Of a DNA stretch of 64,000 nucleotides, positions 1 through 8,887 are shown one piece after another. The translations under genes were made by a program, and so were the position numbers. The DNA comes from Rhodocaloribacter sp964552015 (GTDB lineage: Bacteria; Bacteroidota; Rhodothermia; Rhodothermales; ISCAR-4553). The notes beneath the pieces are model-generated. The model did no database searches and was not told where the DNA came from. It saw only the letters and a program-made list of their open reading frames with translations. The DNA lies in the NCBI GenBank assembly GCA_964552015.1, contig CAZKFR010000004.1:39251-103250 (forward strand). Direction: 5' to 3'. Each line of letters begins with the position of its first letter. The first letter of the stretch is position 1.

Positions 1-698
1 TCTGGTGGAGCGCGGACGACAAGTTCATCGACAACGTGATCGCGGCGCAGGCCGGGGTGGCCGTACCGAAGAGCGCCATCCTGCCCCACAAGGAACATCC
101 CCCCCGCACCGAGGCCACCTCGTTCCGCAACCTGAAGTACCCGATCGACTGGGATGCCCTTTTCGACTACATCGGCTTTCCGGCTTTCCTCAAGCCGCAC
201 GACGGAGGCGGCTGGCGCGGGGTAACGAAAGTGCACAACCCGGAAGAATTCTTTGCCGCCTACAACGACTCGGGCGATGCCTGCATGATGCTGCAGGAAG
301 CCATCGAGTTCGAGAGCTACTTCCGCTGCTACGGGGTCGGGCAGAGCGAGGTCCACATCATGCCCTACAACCCCCTCGCCGAACCCCACCTCCGCTACTA
401 CGAAGTGCCCGAGGGCCCGTTCGATGAGCAACTGCTCGAAAAGATCGAGCGGGACGTGCTGGCCATCTGCCGGGCCCTGGGGTACGACCTCAACACGGTC
501 GAATTCGCCGTGCGCGATGGCATCCCGTACGCTATCGACTTCATGAACCCGGCCCCGGACGCCGACTACCACTCGGTCGGCCACGCCAACTTCGAGTGGA
601 TCGTGACGAACATGGCCGACTTCCTCGTACGGAAAGCCCTCGAACCTCGCCGCAGGCGGCAGTTCACCGCGAACGGTTTCCTCGAACCCTCTGTCTGA
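1..698 (+). CDS. ATP-grasp domain protein, 5' end outside window
   Basis: The reading frame is open from base 3 to a TGA at 696-698, so the gene begins to the left of the window; about 231 residues are visible. The fragment looks like the C-terminal part of an ATP-grasp ligase: a lysine and glycine-rich loop (AFLKPHDGGGWRG) for ATP, a central MLQEAIEF segment, and the metal-binding end VEFAVRDGIPYAIDFMNPAPD. ATP-grasp enzymes join a carboxylate to an amine through an acyl-phosphate. Only 15 bases separate it from the next gene, so it is probably the upstream member of a three-gene operon with the permuted ATP-grasp-like protein and the amidotransferase. The substrate cannot be read from the sequence. 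Confidence 0.8.
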   Translation, partial: WWSADDKFIDNVIAAQAGVAVPKSAILPHKEHPPRTEATSFRNLKYPIDWDALFDYIGFPAFLKPHDGGGWRGVTKVHNPEEFFAAYNDSGDACMMLQEAIEFESYFRCYGVGQSEVHIMPYNPLAEPHLRYYEVPEGPFDEQLLEKIERDVLAICRALGYDLNTVEFAVRDGIPYAIDFMNPAPDADYHSVGHANFEWIVTNMADFLVRKALEPRRRRQFTANGFLEPSV

Positions 699-713
699 CC
701 CCTCCCCGTAGCC

Positions 714-2072
714 ATGCGTAGCCCGTTGCAACCGGCCATTGCCTATTATCACCACCTGCTCGAGCAGAACCTCACGATGGCCGAGGAACAACTGCAGATG
801 CTCTATGCCCTGCAGAACGAGCGCAAGGTGCTCTTTGGCGACCGGCCGCTGGCGCACGGCCTGCGCCCGACGTTTCTGACCGAGTCCATGTACACCGAGG
901 TACAGGATACGGTCTATCTCATCCGGCAGGCCGTGCTCCGCATTGCGGCCGCGTTCTTCAACGACTACGACGTGCTGCGGAACGAGCTGGGCATGCAGGA
1001 ATGGGAGATCGAACTGGCCTCCATCCCGACCAACGTGATCCGCCTCTCGGCCACGGCCCGGATGGATGCCTTCATGACGACCGACTCGTTCAAGTTCGTC
1101 GAGATCAACGCCGAGGTGCCCGCCGGTATCGCGTACATCCAGGAACTGGCGCGTATCTTCCGGGCTCTGCCGGTCTTTCAGGCCTTTACCCAGAAGTACC
1201 CGGTCCGGTTCGTCTCGCCGCTGGAGCACACCTTCCACGCCCTCGTGGAGATCTACCACGAGCAGTTCGACGGCCGCGAGGAAAAGCCCTCGTTCGCCAT
1301 CGTCGATCACCTGGACGTGCCCACGATCCACGAGTTCAGGTTGATCCAAGATTACCTCGAACGCAACGGCTACCCCTGCGAGATCGCCGACCCCCGGAGC
1401 CTCGATTGCCGGGACGGCTGGATCTACGCCAACGGGCGCCGCATCGACATCCTCTATCGCCGCCTTCTCATGAACGAGTTTTATGCGATGAAGGATGAGT
1501 GCGAGGCCTACCTGAAGGGCTACCTGGCGCAGAAGACGTGTTACCTGAACTCGTTCCGCACGAAGATGGTGCACAAGAAAGCCATCTTCTCGGTGCTGAC
1601 GGACGAGCGGTTCACCGCCGTGCTGACGGAAGACCAGCGGGATGCCATTGCGCGCCACATCCCGTGGACACGCCTGCTACGGCCGCGCCACACCACGTTC
1701 CGGGGCCTGAAGATCGACCTGCTCGAGTTCGTGCGCAACAACCGCCGCTACTTCATCCTGAAGCCGAACGACGCCTACGGTGGCTCCGGAGTAACCCTCG
1801 GCTTCGACGTGAGCCAGTCCACCTGGGATGCCGCCCTCGAAGAGGCCCTGCAGCACGGTTATGTCGTGCAGGAATGCGTCGATATCTACCGGGAGGCGTT
1901 CCTGACCAAGACGCCCCAGGGATGGGAACGGGTCCCCATGGTCATTGACCTCGACCCCTACATCAACGGACCGGCCGTGGGCGGTTGCCTGACCCGCACC
2001 TCGTCCACGAACCTGGCCAACGTGACCGCCGGCGGAGGCACGCTGCCGATGTTCATCCTCCGCTATGCCTGA
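714..2072 (+). CDS. circularly permuted ATP-grasp-like protein (452 aa)
   Basis: This 452-residue protein starts at an ATG 15 bases after the previous stop. The metal-binding type motif KFVEINAEVPAG (about 127-138) comes before the nucleotide-binding type loop FILKPNDAYGGSGVTLG (about 347-363). That is the reverse of a standard ATP-grasp and fits the circularly permuted group that includes glutathionylspermidine-synthetase-like ligases. I infer a peptide-like amide-bond ligase with unknown substrate. It has no signal peptide or membrane segment, so it should be cytoplasmic. It sits between a conventional ATP-grasp and a glutamine amidotransferase. The assignment to the permuted fold rests on motif order and could not be tested by alignment. 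Confidence 0.7.
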   Translation: MRSPLQPAIAYYHHLLEQNLTMAEEQLQMLYALQNERKVLFGDRPLAHGLRPTFLTESMYTEVQDTVYLIRQAVLRIAAAFFNDYDVLRNELGMQEWEIELASIPTNVIRLSATARMDAFMTTDSFKFVEINAEVPAGIAYIQELARIFRALPVFQAFTQKYPVRFVSPLEHTFHALVEIYHEQFDGREEKPSFAIVDHLDVPTIHEFRLIQDYLERNGYPCEIADPRSLDCRDGWIYANGRRIDILYRRLLMNEFYAMKDECEAYLKGYLAQKTCYLNSFRTKMVHKKAIFSVLTDERFTAVLTEDQRDAIARHIPWTRLLRPRHTTFRGLKIDLLEFVRNNRRYFILKPNDAYGGSGVTLGFDVSQSTWDAALEEALQHGYVVQECVDIYREAFLTKTPQGWERVPMVIDLDPYINGPAVGGCLTRTSSTNLANVTAGGGTLPMFILRYA

Positions 2073-2165
2073 ACGCGTTGCGCGCTGGCGCGTAAGCCGG
2101 GCAGCAGGAGCTGAACCAGGTCCCGCCCGCCCACCGTACAACCCGAACCGAACCCTGTCAGTCTC

Positions 2166-3023
2166 ATGTCGACTCCGGAGAACCCCGTTCGTGTCGCCGT
2201 GCTCGACCTGTACAACAACGAGCCGAACGAAGGCATGCGGGCCATCCGGCAGCTCCTGACGGCCGCCGACCGGCGTTACCATGACGTCCCCGTCACCTTC
2301 GACGTCTACGAGGCACGCTACCGGGGCGAGGTGCCGGGCCTCGATTACGACGTCTACATCTCCTCCGGGGGACCCGGCAGCCCGTTCGACGGCGAAGGCC
2401 AGCCCTGGGAGGCGGCCTACTTCACCTGGCTGGAACGAGTCTGGGCGTACAACCACCGCACGGACTACCCGAAAAAGTACGTTTTCTTCATCTGCCACTC
2501 GTTCCAGATGATGTGCCGGTTCTTCGAACTGGCCGAGGTGACCCGCCGCCGCTCGCCGTCGTTCGGCATCCTGCCGGTCCACATGACCGACGAGGGCCGC
2601 CGCGACTGGCTCTTCGAGGGCCTGCCGGACCCGTTCTATGCCGCCGACTTCCGCTCCTGGCAGGTGATCCAGCCCCATCGGAAACGCTTCGAGAAGCTGG
2701 GCGCCCGCATCCTTGCCCTCGAGAAAATCCGCCCGCACGTCGACCTGGAACGCGCCATCATGGCCATTCGCCTCTCGGAAGAGATGGTGGGTACCCAGTT
2801 CCACCCAGAAGCCGATCCGCCGGGCATGATCAAGCACTTCCTGAAGCCGGAACGGAAGGCTTACGTGATCGAACACCACGGTGAAGAGAAATACAAGCGC
2901 ATCCTCCGGCATTTGCAGGAACCGAACGCCCTCACACGCACCCACGACGCGATCCTCCCCAACTTCCTCCGCCGGGCCATCACGCACCTGCGCCCCGAAC
3001 AGGCCCTGCGCCGCGTGGCCTGA
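2166..3023 (+). CDS. class I glutamine amidotransferase (GATase1)
   Basis: This is a 285-residue stand-alone class I amidotransferase domain. The oxyanion-region motif SSGGPGSP lies at about 67-73, the nucleophile is Cys110 in FFICHSFQ, and the His213/Glu215 pair lies in TQFHPEADP, so the catalytic triad is intact. Such domains release ammonia from glutamine for a partner synthetase. No synthetase domain is fused, so the upstream ATP-grasp proteins are the natural partners. It is similar in outline to GuaA-type GATase domains, but the gene context argues against GMP synthesis. The gap from the preceding stop is 93 bases, in which I see no terminator. Confidence 0.85.
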   Translation: MSTPENPVRVAVLDLYNNEPNEGMRAIRQLLTAADRRYHDVPVTFDVYEARYRGEVPGLDYDVYISSGGPGSPFDGEGQPWEAAYFTWLERVWAYNHRTDYPKKYVFFICHSFQMMCRFFELAEVTRRRSPSFGILPVHMTDEGRRDWLFEGLPDPFYAADFRSWQVIQPHRKRFEKLGARILALEKIRPHVDLERAIMAIRLSEEMVGTQFHPEADPPGMIKHFLKPERKAYVIEHHGEEKYKRILRHLQEPNALTRTHDAILPNFLRRAITHLRPEQALRRVA

Positions 3024-3137
3024 CGCCGGGCCGTAGCATAGCCTGACCGGACCGCGGAACGCACCTCGATGCGACCGCCGGCGTATCTTCCGGTCGATGG
3101 CTCGTTGCTTCCGTCTACCGTTGCCCCCATTTGTCCC

Positions 3138-5588
3138 ATGTCCCCCCACCCTCCTCCTTTCGCGTCCGTCCGGGGTCGGTGGCTTCGCCGCCGGATGGTG
3201 TGGCTGATCCCCGGCGTCCTGCTTATCCTGGGGGTCTCGCTACTGTGGCCGCCTCCGGTATCTCATCCCGGCGACGTGCCCTCGGCCAGCCTGCTCGTCA
3301 CGGATCGGTACGGCGGGGTGCTGCGGGAACTCCGTCCGTGGGGACGGAGCCGTCCCGTGACGCTCGCGGACGTCAGCCCGCACGTCGTGCCGGCTTTGCT
3401 GGCCACCGAGGACCGGCGCTTCTACCAGCACGTCGGCGTCGACCCGGTCGCCGTCGTGCGGGCGGCGTGGGACAACGCCCGGACGGGGCGCATCGTGCGG
3501 GGTGCCTCGACGCTCACGATGCAGGTGGCCCGCCTCCTGCGCGGACGCCCGGAGCGGACCTGGGCGAACAAGCTGGCCGAGGCCCATCTGGCGCTTCGGC
3601 TGGAGGTGTACCTCTCCAAAGCCGACCTCCTCACGCTCTGGCTCAACCGGGCGCCTTTCGGCAACGGGATCACCGGCATCGAGGCGGCGGCCCGAACCTA
3701 CTTCGGCAAGTCTGCCCGCGACCTGACCGTGGCCGAGGCGGCCTACCTCGTGGGGCTGCCGCAGCGCCCTGCCGACCTCGACCCCTATCGCCACCCGGAT
3801 CGTGCCCGTGCACGGCAGCGTTACGTCCTCCTGGCCATGGAGCGGGAAGGCCTGCTGTCGCCGGAGGAACGCCGGCAGCTGGCGTCCCTGCCCGTCCGGC
3901 TGGCGGACCCGCCCGAGCCGTTCCGCGCGCCGCACCTGGTCGAACGCCTGGCCCGCACCGTCTCCGGCGACGTGGTCGAGGTCCGCACGACGATCGACCC
4001 CGACGTGCAGGCCCGGGTCGAGGCCCTGGCGCGGGGGCACCTGGATCGCCTCGGCGACCTCGGCGTGGGCAACACGGCCGCCGTGGTGCTGGACAACCGC
4101 ACGGGCGAGGTGCTGGCCTACCTGGGCAGCGTCGACTTCTGGGACGCGCACGCCGGGGGGCAGAATGACGGCGTCCGGATGCTCCGGCAGCCGGGTAGCG
4201 CGCTCAAGCCGTTCACCTATGCGCGGGCCCTCGCTTCAGGCCGTTATACGCCCGCGTCGATCCTCCCCGACATCGAGACGCCGGTGCTGGAGGCGGGCGG
4301 TGCGTTCCAGCCAGAAAACTACGACCGGCGCTATCACGGGCCGGTCCCGCTGCGCCAGGCGCTGGCGTGCAGCTACAACGTCCCCGCGGTCCGGCTCGCC
4401 CGAGAACTCGGCCCACCGGCTGTGCTCGATGCCCTCCACGAAGCCGGCTTCACATCGCTCGACCGACCGCCCGAGCATTATGGCGTCGGCCTGACCCTTG
4501 GCAACGGGGAGGTCCGGCTCCTCGAACTGGCCCGGGCCTACGCGGGCCTGGCGCGGGGCGGCACCCTGCCTCCCCTCCGCACCGAGCGCTGGCGGCGTAC
4601 GGCCTCCGGCGACACCCTCTACCCCTTCGTTCCGCCGCCCGCCCCCATGGGGATCGACCCGCGCGTCGCCTTCCTCATCACCGACATCCTGGCCGACCCC
4701 GAGGCGCGAGCACCGGCGTTCGGCCGGGGCGGACCGCTCGAACTGCCCTTCCCCTGCGCCGTCAAGACCGGCACCTCCAAAGACTACCGGGACAACTGGG
4801 CCGTCGGGTACACGCCCCGGCACACCGTGGCCGTCTGGTCCGGCAACTTCGACGGGAGCCCGATGCGGTGGGTCAGCGGCGTCACCGGGGCAGGCCCGCT
4901 CCTGAAGGCGATCTTCCTCGAACTCGGCTCCGGCGGCTCCTTCACCCCGCCCGGAGGGCTCGTACGCGACACGGTCTGCGCGGCGAGCGGCTCCCGGCCG
5001 GCCCGCGCCTGCCCGGCCCGGCGCACCGAGTGGTTCCTCGCCGGCACCGCCCCGCGCGACACGTGCCAGGTCCACCGCCGCGTCCGCCTCGACCGACGCT
5101 CGGGACTACTCGCCGACGCCGGCACACCGCCCGAGGCCGTCGACACCCGGCTCTTTACCGTCTATCCGCCCGTGTTCCACCCGTGGATGCGCGCCAACCA
5201 CCTGCCCTTCCCGCCTCGCTGGACCACCGACGACCGCCCCGCCGCTCGCACCGACGCACCGGCCACCGACCGGCTCCTCATCCAGTACCCGGAAGACGGC
5301 ATGACGTATCAGATCGACCCGGTCCTGCAGGCAGCGTTCCAGCAGCTTCACCTGAAAGGCGCGGCCGAAACCGGCCTCCTCGACGTCCACTGGCGCGTCG
5401 ATGGTACGCGCCTGCCCGGCGATTATCGCACGGCGGCCTGGCCTCTCACCCCCGGCCGCCACGCCTTCACCCTCCACGCCCTCACGCCGGAAGGGATTCC
5501 ACTGCGCAGCCGCACAGCCCACATCTTCGTCCTGCCCGCCCTGCCCGGCACCGATCAGTCCCGGAAAAGCACCCGTTCCCGGCCGTAG
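3138..5588 (+). CDS. pbpC: penicillin-binding protein 1C
   Basis: Bifunctional peptidoglycan synthase of the PBP1C type, 816 residues from the preferred ATG. A start 69 bases upstream is in frame but would put a proline-rich stretch before the membrane anchor. Order of parts: one N-terminal transmembrane segment (about 19-37); glycosyltransferase family 51 domain with TEDRRFYQHVGVDP (about 90-103) and GASTLTMQ (about 122-129); transpeptidase domain with SALK (Ser354, Lys357), SYN (about 412-414) and KTGTS (about 543-547); then the C-terminal extension typical of PBP1C. It polymerises and crosslinks glycan strands at the outer face of the inner membrane. Its last 34 bases overlap the convergent permease gene. 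Confidence 0.93.
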   Translation: MSPHPPPFASVRGRWLRRRMVWLIPGVLLILGVSLLWPPPVSHPGDVPSASLLVTDRYGGVLRELRPWGRSRPVTLADVSPHVVPALLATEDRRFYQHVGVDPVAVVRAAWDNARTGRIVRGASTLTMQVARLLRGRPERTWANKLAEAHLALRLEVYLSKADLLTLWLNRAPFGNGITGIEAAARTYFGKSARDLTVAEAAYLVGLPQRPADLDPYRHPDRARARQRYVLLAMEREGLLSPEERRQLASLPVRLADPPEPFRAPHLVERLARTVSGDVVEVRTTIDPDVQARVEALARGHLDRLGDLGVGNTAAVVLDNRTGEVLAYLGSVDFWDAHAGGQNDGVRMLRQPGSALKPFTYARALASGRYTPASILPDIETPVLEAGGAFQPENYDRRYHGPVPLRQALACSYNVPAVRLARELGPPAVLDALHEAGFTSLDRPPEHYGVGLTLGNGEVRLLELARAYAGLARGGTLPPLRTERWRRTASGDTLYPFVPPPAPMGIDPRVAFLITDILADPEARAPAFGRGGPLELPFPCAVKTGTSKDYRDNWAVGYTPRHTVAVWSGNFDGSPMRWVSGVTGAGPLLKAIFLELGSGGSFTPPGGLVRDTVCAASGSRPARACPARRTEWFLAGTAPRDTCQVHRRVRLDRRSGLLADAGTPPEAVDTRLFTVYPPVFHPWMRANHLPFPPRWTTDDRPAARTDAPATDRLLIQYPEDGMTYQIDPVLQAAFQQLHLKGAAETGLLDVHWRVDGTRLPGDYRTAAWPLTPGRHAFTLHALTPEGIPLRSRTAHIFVLPALPGTDQSRKSTRSRP

Positions 5589-6676
5589 AGATAGACCGTC
5601 AGGGCGACCAGGACGCCAAAGAGCAAGAGGTTCGAAGCCACGACGAGCAGCAGGCGGGCATACGTGCCCTCGCCCAGAAACGTGTCGCGCATGGCGAGCG
5701 CGTTGCCGAGCACGGGCACCAGATAGGCCCCCGCCCCGAAATCGGTGCTGGCGAAGGAGAAGACGGCCAGAAAGATAGTCAGGAACAGCAAGGGGGTGGT
5801 GTAGATGTTGGCCTCCCGGGCACTCCGGGCCAGCGTGCCCAGCAGCATGATCAGGGCCGCGATGAACAGGGCCAGCCCCGCCAGGTTCACGACGAGGTGG
5901 ACCCCCTGGCCCGCTGTGAGCACGTAGCGCACGTCCTCCGGCATGCCCCCCAGCGAAAAGCCGAACCGCGCAAACAGCAGCATCCCGGCCACGAGCAGGA
6001 GCGACGAGACGACCGCAAAGACCATGATCGCCAGGATCTTTCCCACGACGATGGCATGACGCGGGGCGTTCGTCACGAGCAGGCTCGCCAGGGTGTTCTT
6101 CTCCTTCTCCCCCACGGCGATGTACATGGCCCGGTTGGCATTGCTGACGAGCAGGATGATGGCCAGGTAGGGGATGAGGACCCCGAGCATCTGCCCGGAA
6201 CGCCGCCCGCTCCCGGCCGTGTCGACGAAGCGCACGGTGAAGGGGTGCAGGATCGACGGGTCGAGGCCCCGGCGGACCAGCGCCTCGGCCACGTCCCGTT
6301 CGCGCAGTACGTCCAGGCGCTCGCGCACCCGCCGGGCCGCCTCCAGAATGCGCTCCTCCGTGCCCTCCCCGTAGAGCCAGTACGTGCGCCCCTGTCGTTC
6401 CACCCGCAGCGTCGGCCCCCCGCCTCCCGTCGGACCATACACGACGGCCACCCCCGAAAGCTGCGAGAGGGCCTCGACCAGCACCGAGTCCGGCTCCGGC
6501 ACGACGACCCGGACCAGGGCCGCATCTCCCCCGGTGAGCCGGTCGATGTTGCCGATGAAGCCCATCAGAAACGGCAGCACCACGAGCGAGATGATCCCCA
6601 CGCTGAGCACCAGGCGGCGGTCGCGCCAGAGCATACGCATCTCCTTGCCGAAAACGAGCCAGGCTTTGTTCCGCAT
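5555..6676 (-). CDS. ABC-2 type permease (NatB-like)
   Basis: Integral membrane permease of 373 residues. After a short cytoplasmic start (MRNKAWLVFGKEMRMLWRDR) comes one membrane segment, a large outside domain of roughly 150 residues, then about five clustered membrane segments, the layout of NatB/ABC-2 sodium or drug efflux permeases. I place the start at 6676; an ATG six codons upstream (6694) is also possible, while more distal codons run into the ATPase gene. It lies just downstream of its ATPase partner on the same strand. The substrate is not evident. The 3' end overlaps pbpC by 34 bases in convergent orientation. Confidence 0.87.
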   Translation of the reverse strand: MRNKAWLVFGKEMRMLWRDRRLVLSVGIISLVVLPFLMGFIGNIDRLTGGDAALVRVVVPEPDSVLVEALSQLSGVAVVYGPTGGGGPTLRVERQGRTYWLYGEGTEERILEAARRVRERLDVLRERDVAEALVRRGLDPSILHPFTVRFVDTAGSGRRSGQMLGVLIPYLAIILLVSNANRAMYIAVGEKEKNTLASLLVTNAPRHAIVVGKILAIMVFAVVSSLLLVAGMLLFARFGFSLGGMPEDVRYVLTAGQGVHLVVNLAGLALFIAALIMLLGTLARSAREANIYTTPLLFLTIFLAVFSFASTDFGAGAYLVPVLGNALAMRDTFLGEGTYARLLLVVASNLLLFGVLVALTVYLYGRERVLFRD

Positions 6677-6726
6677 CGCTCCGTACCGTTCCATGCAACA
6701 AACGGGGCACCGGGGCCTCCCGGCGC

Positions 6727-7467
6727 CTACGCGGGGTCCTCCTCCACCAGCGAGAAAAACACGTCCTCGATGTCCGTGTGGCCGGTCTGTGCCCGAAGCG
6801 TCTCCAGGCTGCCCTCGGCCACGAGCCGGCCCCGGTGGATCACCCCGATGGTATCGGCCAGCTTCTCGGCCTCCCACAGGATGTGCGTGGAGAACAGGAT
6901 CGTCTTCCCCTCGCTGCGGAGGAGGCGGATGTAATCCATCACACGCTTGGCCGTGAGCAGGTCCAGCCCCGCCGTGGGCTCGTCGAAAAGCAGGATCTTC
7001 GGGTTGGTCACCAGCGCCCGCATGATGACGGTCTTCTGCTTCATGCCGGTCGAGAACGTCTCCGTCCGCCGGTCGACGAACGCTTCCATCCGGAGCAGGC
7101 CGAAGATGTAGTCGAGGTTGCGGCGTATTTCCGCATCCGGGAGGTCGTTCATGCGGCCGAAGAAGAAGCCGATCTCGCGGGGCGTCATGCGCTCGTAGAC
7201 GCTGGTCTCATAGGACACCACCCCGAGCAGCCGGCGGATCTCCCGCCGGTGCGTGCGGACGGAGTTCGCGTCGATGAAGGCATCGCCCGAGGTGGGTTCC
7301 AGCAGCGTGGCGAGGATCCGCAGGGCGGTGGTCTTGCCGGCACCGTTGGGCCCCAGCAGGGCATAGACCTGACCGTCGTCGCACCGCAGGTTGAGGTCTT
7401 CCAGGGCCACACGGGCGCCCTTCTTCCCCCTCCCAAACACCTTGCGCAACCGTTCGGTACGAATCAT
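6727..7467 (-). CDS. ABC transporter ATP-binding protein (NatA-like)
   Basis: 246-residue ABC ATPase with Walker A GPNGAGKT, signature FSTGMKQK (a common NatA-type variant of LSGGQ), Walker B ILLFDEPTAGLD and the switch histidine in FSTHILWEAE. It powers export through the ABC-2 permease encoded immediately downstream. NatA/NatB pairs extrude sodium in Bacillus; here the substrate is inferred only from resemblance. The start MIRTERLRKVFGRGKKG is the usual beginning of this family. Confidence 0.92.
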   Translation of the reverse strand: MIRTERLRKVFGRGKKGARVALEDLNLRCDDGQVYALLGPNGAGKTTALRILATLLEPTSGDAFIDANSVRTHRREIRRLLGVVSYETSVYERMTPREIGFFFGRMNDLPDAEIRRNLDYIFGLLRMEAFVDRRTETFSTGMKQKTVIMRALVTNPKILLFDEPTAGLDLLTAKRVMDYIRLLRSEGKTILFSTHILWEAEKLADTIGVIHRGRLVAEGSLETLRAQTGHTDIEDVFFSLVEEDPA

Positions 7468-7506
7468 GACGCCGGCTCTGCCGGTCGGCTTCGAGCGGCG
7501 CGTGCG

Positions 7507-8808
7507 TCAGAGCACGAAGAGCGCCTCGTCGAGGTCGATCCGGGTGTTTTTCATCGTTGCCTCGTGCGCCTGGATGGCCAGGACGGCGGCCTCGTAGCCG
7601 CGCCGGGCATCCACGCTCGGCTCGAAGGGACCGAAGAAAAAGTTGTCGGTGAACTCCTTGAGCGCATAGTACAGGGTGGGCTCGACGCCCGGGATCGGGT
7701 CCGTGGGACCGAGGTCCTGTGCGTCGAGCTTGGTAGCATTCGCCAGCAGGGCGATGCCCTCTTCTTTGTAGAACTTGTCCCGCCGCGCATAGACCTCCCA
7801 GCCCAGCATCGGGGCATCGACTTCTTTGAACATCCACGCCTTGCTCTCGCGCAGGAGGATCGTACTGTCCTTGCCGAAGAACACTTCGTACTGGTCGTCG
7901 AACGAGGTCGTGAGCGTGAGGTCGAGCAGGCAATGGAGGCCATCCGGGAAGCCGAAGACGAGCTGCACGGTATCGGGTATCGTGCGGCCATCGTCCCAGA
8001 GCATGATCTGCCCGAAGCCCGTGACCGAGACGGGTCGGCTGCCGTGGAACCAGGTGGCCGTATCGATCAGGTGGATGCCCACCTCGCCCGGAAGGCCGGT
8101 CGAGACGGTCTCGTCGAGCCGCCAGTTCTGGGCGCGTTGGCGCTCGGCACTGGGCGAGGTGCGCCGCCAGCTTTGCTTGGCGTGCCACTGGGCGCGGGCC
8201 ATCGTCATCCGCCCCAGCGCCCCGCCCCGGATGAACTTGGCCACGGAGAGGTACTGCGGATCGGCCCGGTACTGTTGGCCCACGTGGAAGATCAGGTCGG
8301 GGTGTGCCAGGGCGGCCCGCGCCATCGCCCGGGCGTCCTCGACGGAGGCCGCCATCGGCGCCTCGCAGTACACGTGCTTGCCGGCCTCCAGGGCAGCAAG
8401 CACGATGTCGCGGTGCAGGTGCGTGGGCGTGGCCACGATCACGGCATGGATGTCCGGATCGTCGAGCACGGCCCGGTAGTCAGCGACGAAGGCGGCCTCG
8501 GGCACTTCGCGTGCCGCCCGGCGCTGCATGACGGGATAGGTGTCGCACACGGTCCGGAGCGTCGCCTCGGGGATGCGGGCGAGCATCGTGGCGATCTCCC
8601 GGCCCCAGGCACCATACCCGATCAGCCCGACGTTCATCACGTCGGCCCGGCGGTCGGCTTCGTCGAAGGCGCGGGGCCGCTCGGCGGCGATCTCGTGCAC
8701 CCCGCCGGCCAGCCCCATCAGGGGCAGGAGCGAGCTTTTCTTCAGGAAATGGCGTCGGTTCAGGGTACGGCCCGCAACGGGCCCGTCAGGTTGTCTCGTC
8801 CGTTTCAT
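7507..8808 (-). CDS. Gfo/Idh/MocA family oxidoreductase, Tat-exported
   Basis: 433-residue NAD(P)-dependent oxidoreductase. The N-terminus carries a twin-arginine type signal (LNRRHFLKKSSLLPLMGLAGG), and the mature part opens with a Rossmann nucleotide loop (VGLIGYGAWG) followed by EAPMAASVEDA, the position of the conserved EKP in this family, here with Ala in place of Lys. The missing lysine at that site is unusual and may mean altered or no classical sugar dehydrogenase activity. Exported members of this family are often linked to carbohydrate breakdown in Bacteroidota. A second, longer paralogue lies at 9813 with ApbE between them. Confidence 0.88.
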   Translation of the reverse strand: MKRTRQPDGPVAGRTLNRRHFLKKSSLLPLMGLAGGVHEIAAERPRAFDEADRRADVMNVGLIGYGAWGREIATMLARIPEATLRTVCDTYPVMQRRAAREVPEAAFVADYRAVLDDPDIHAVIVATPTHLHRDIVLAALEAGKHVYCEAPMAASVEDARAMARAALAHPDLIFHVGQQYRADPQYLSVAKFIRGGALGRMTMARAQWHAKQSWRRTSPSAERQRAQNWRLDETVSTGLPGEVGIHLIDTATWFHGSRPVSVTGFGQIMLWDDGRTIPDTVQLVFGFPDGLHCLLDLTLTTSFDDQYEVFFGKDSTILLRESKAWMFKEVDAPMLGWEVYARRDKFYKEEGIALLANATKLDAQDLGPTDPIPGVEPTLYYALKEFTDNFFFGPFEPSVDARRGYEAAVLAIQAHEATMKNTRIDLDEALFVL

Positions 8809-8887
8809 GATATACGGTTCCGGATGAGGGGTGCCGTCCGGGCACCCGTGGCATGAAGGTCATGGTTGCACGAGGGAGGTCCGCCGT

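Noticed and set aside
1677..3149. 490-residue antisense open frame opposite the amidotransferase cassette
   Set aside because: Composition is that of a GC-rich shadow (Arg/Gly/His/Val-rich), no domain, and it lies opposite two well-supported genes.
4367..6934. 855-residue open frame covering pbpC and the ABC permease
   Set aside because: Strongly Arg/Pro/Gly-rich shadow of the pbpC frame running through the permease antisense strand; no conserved motifs.
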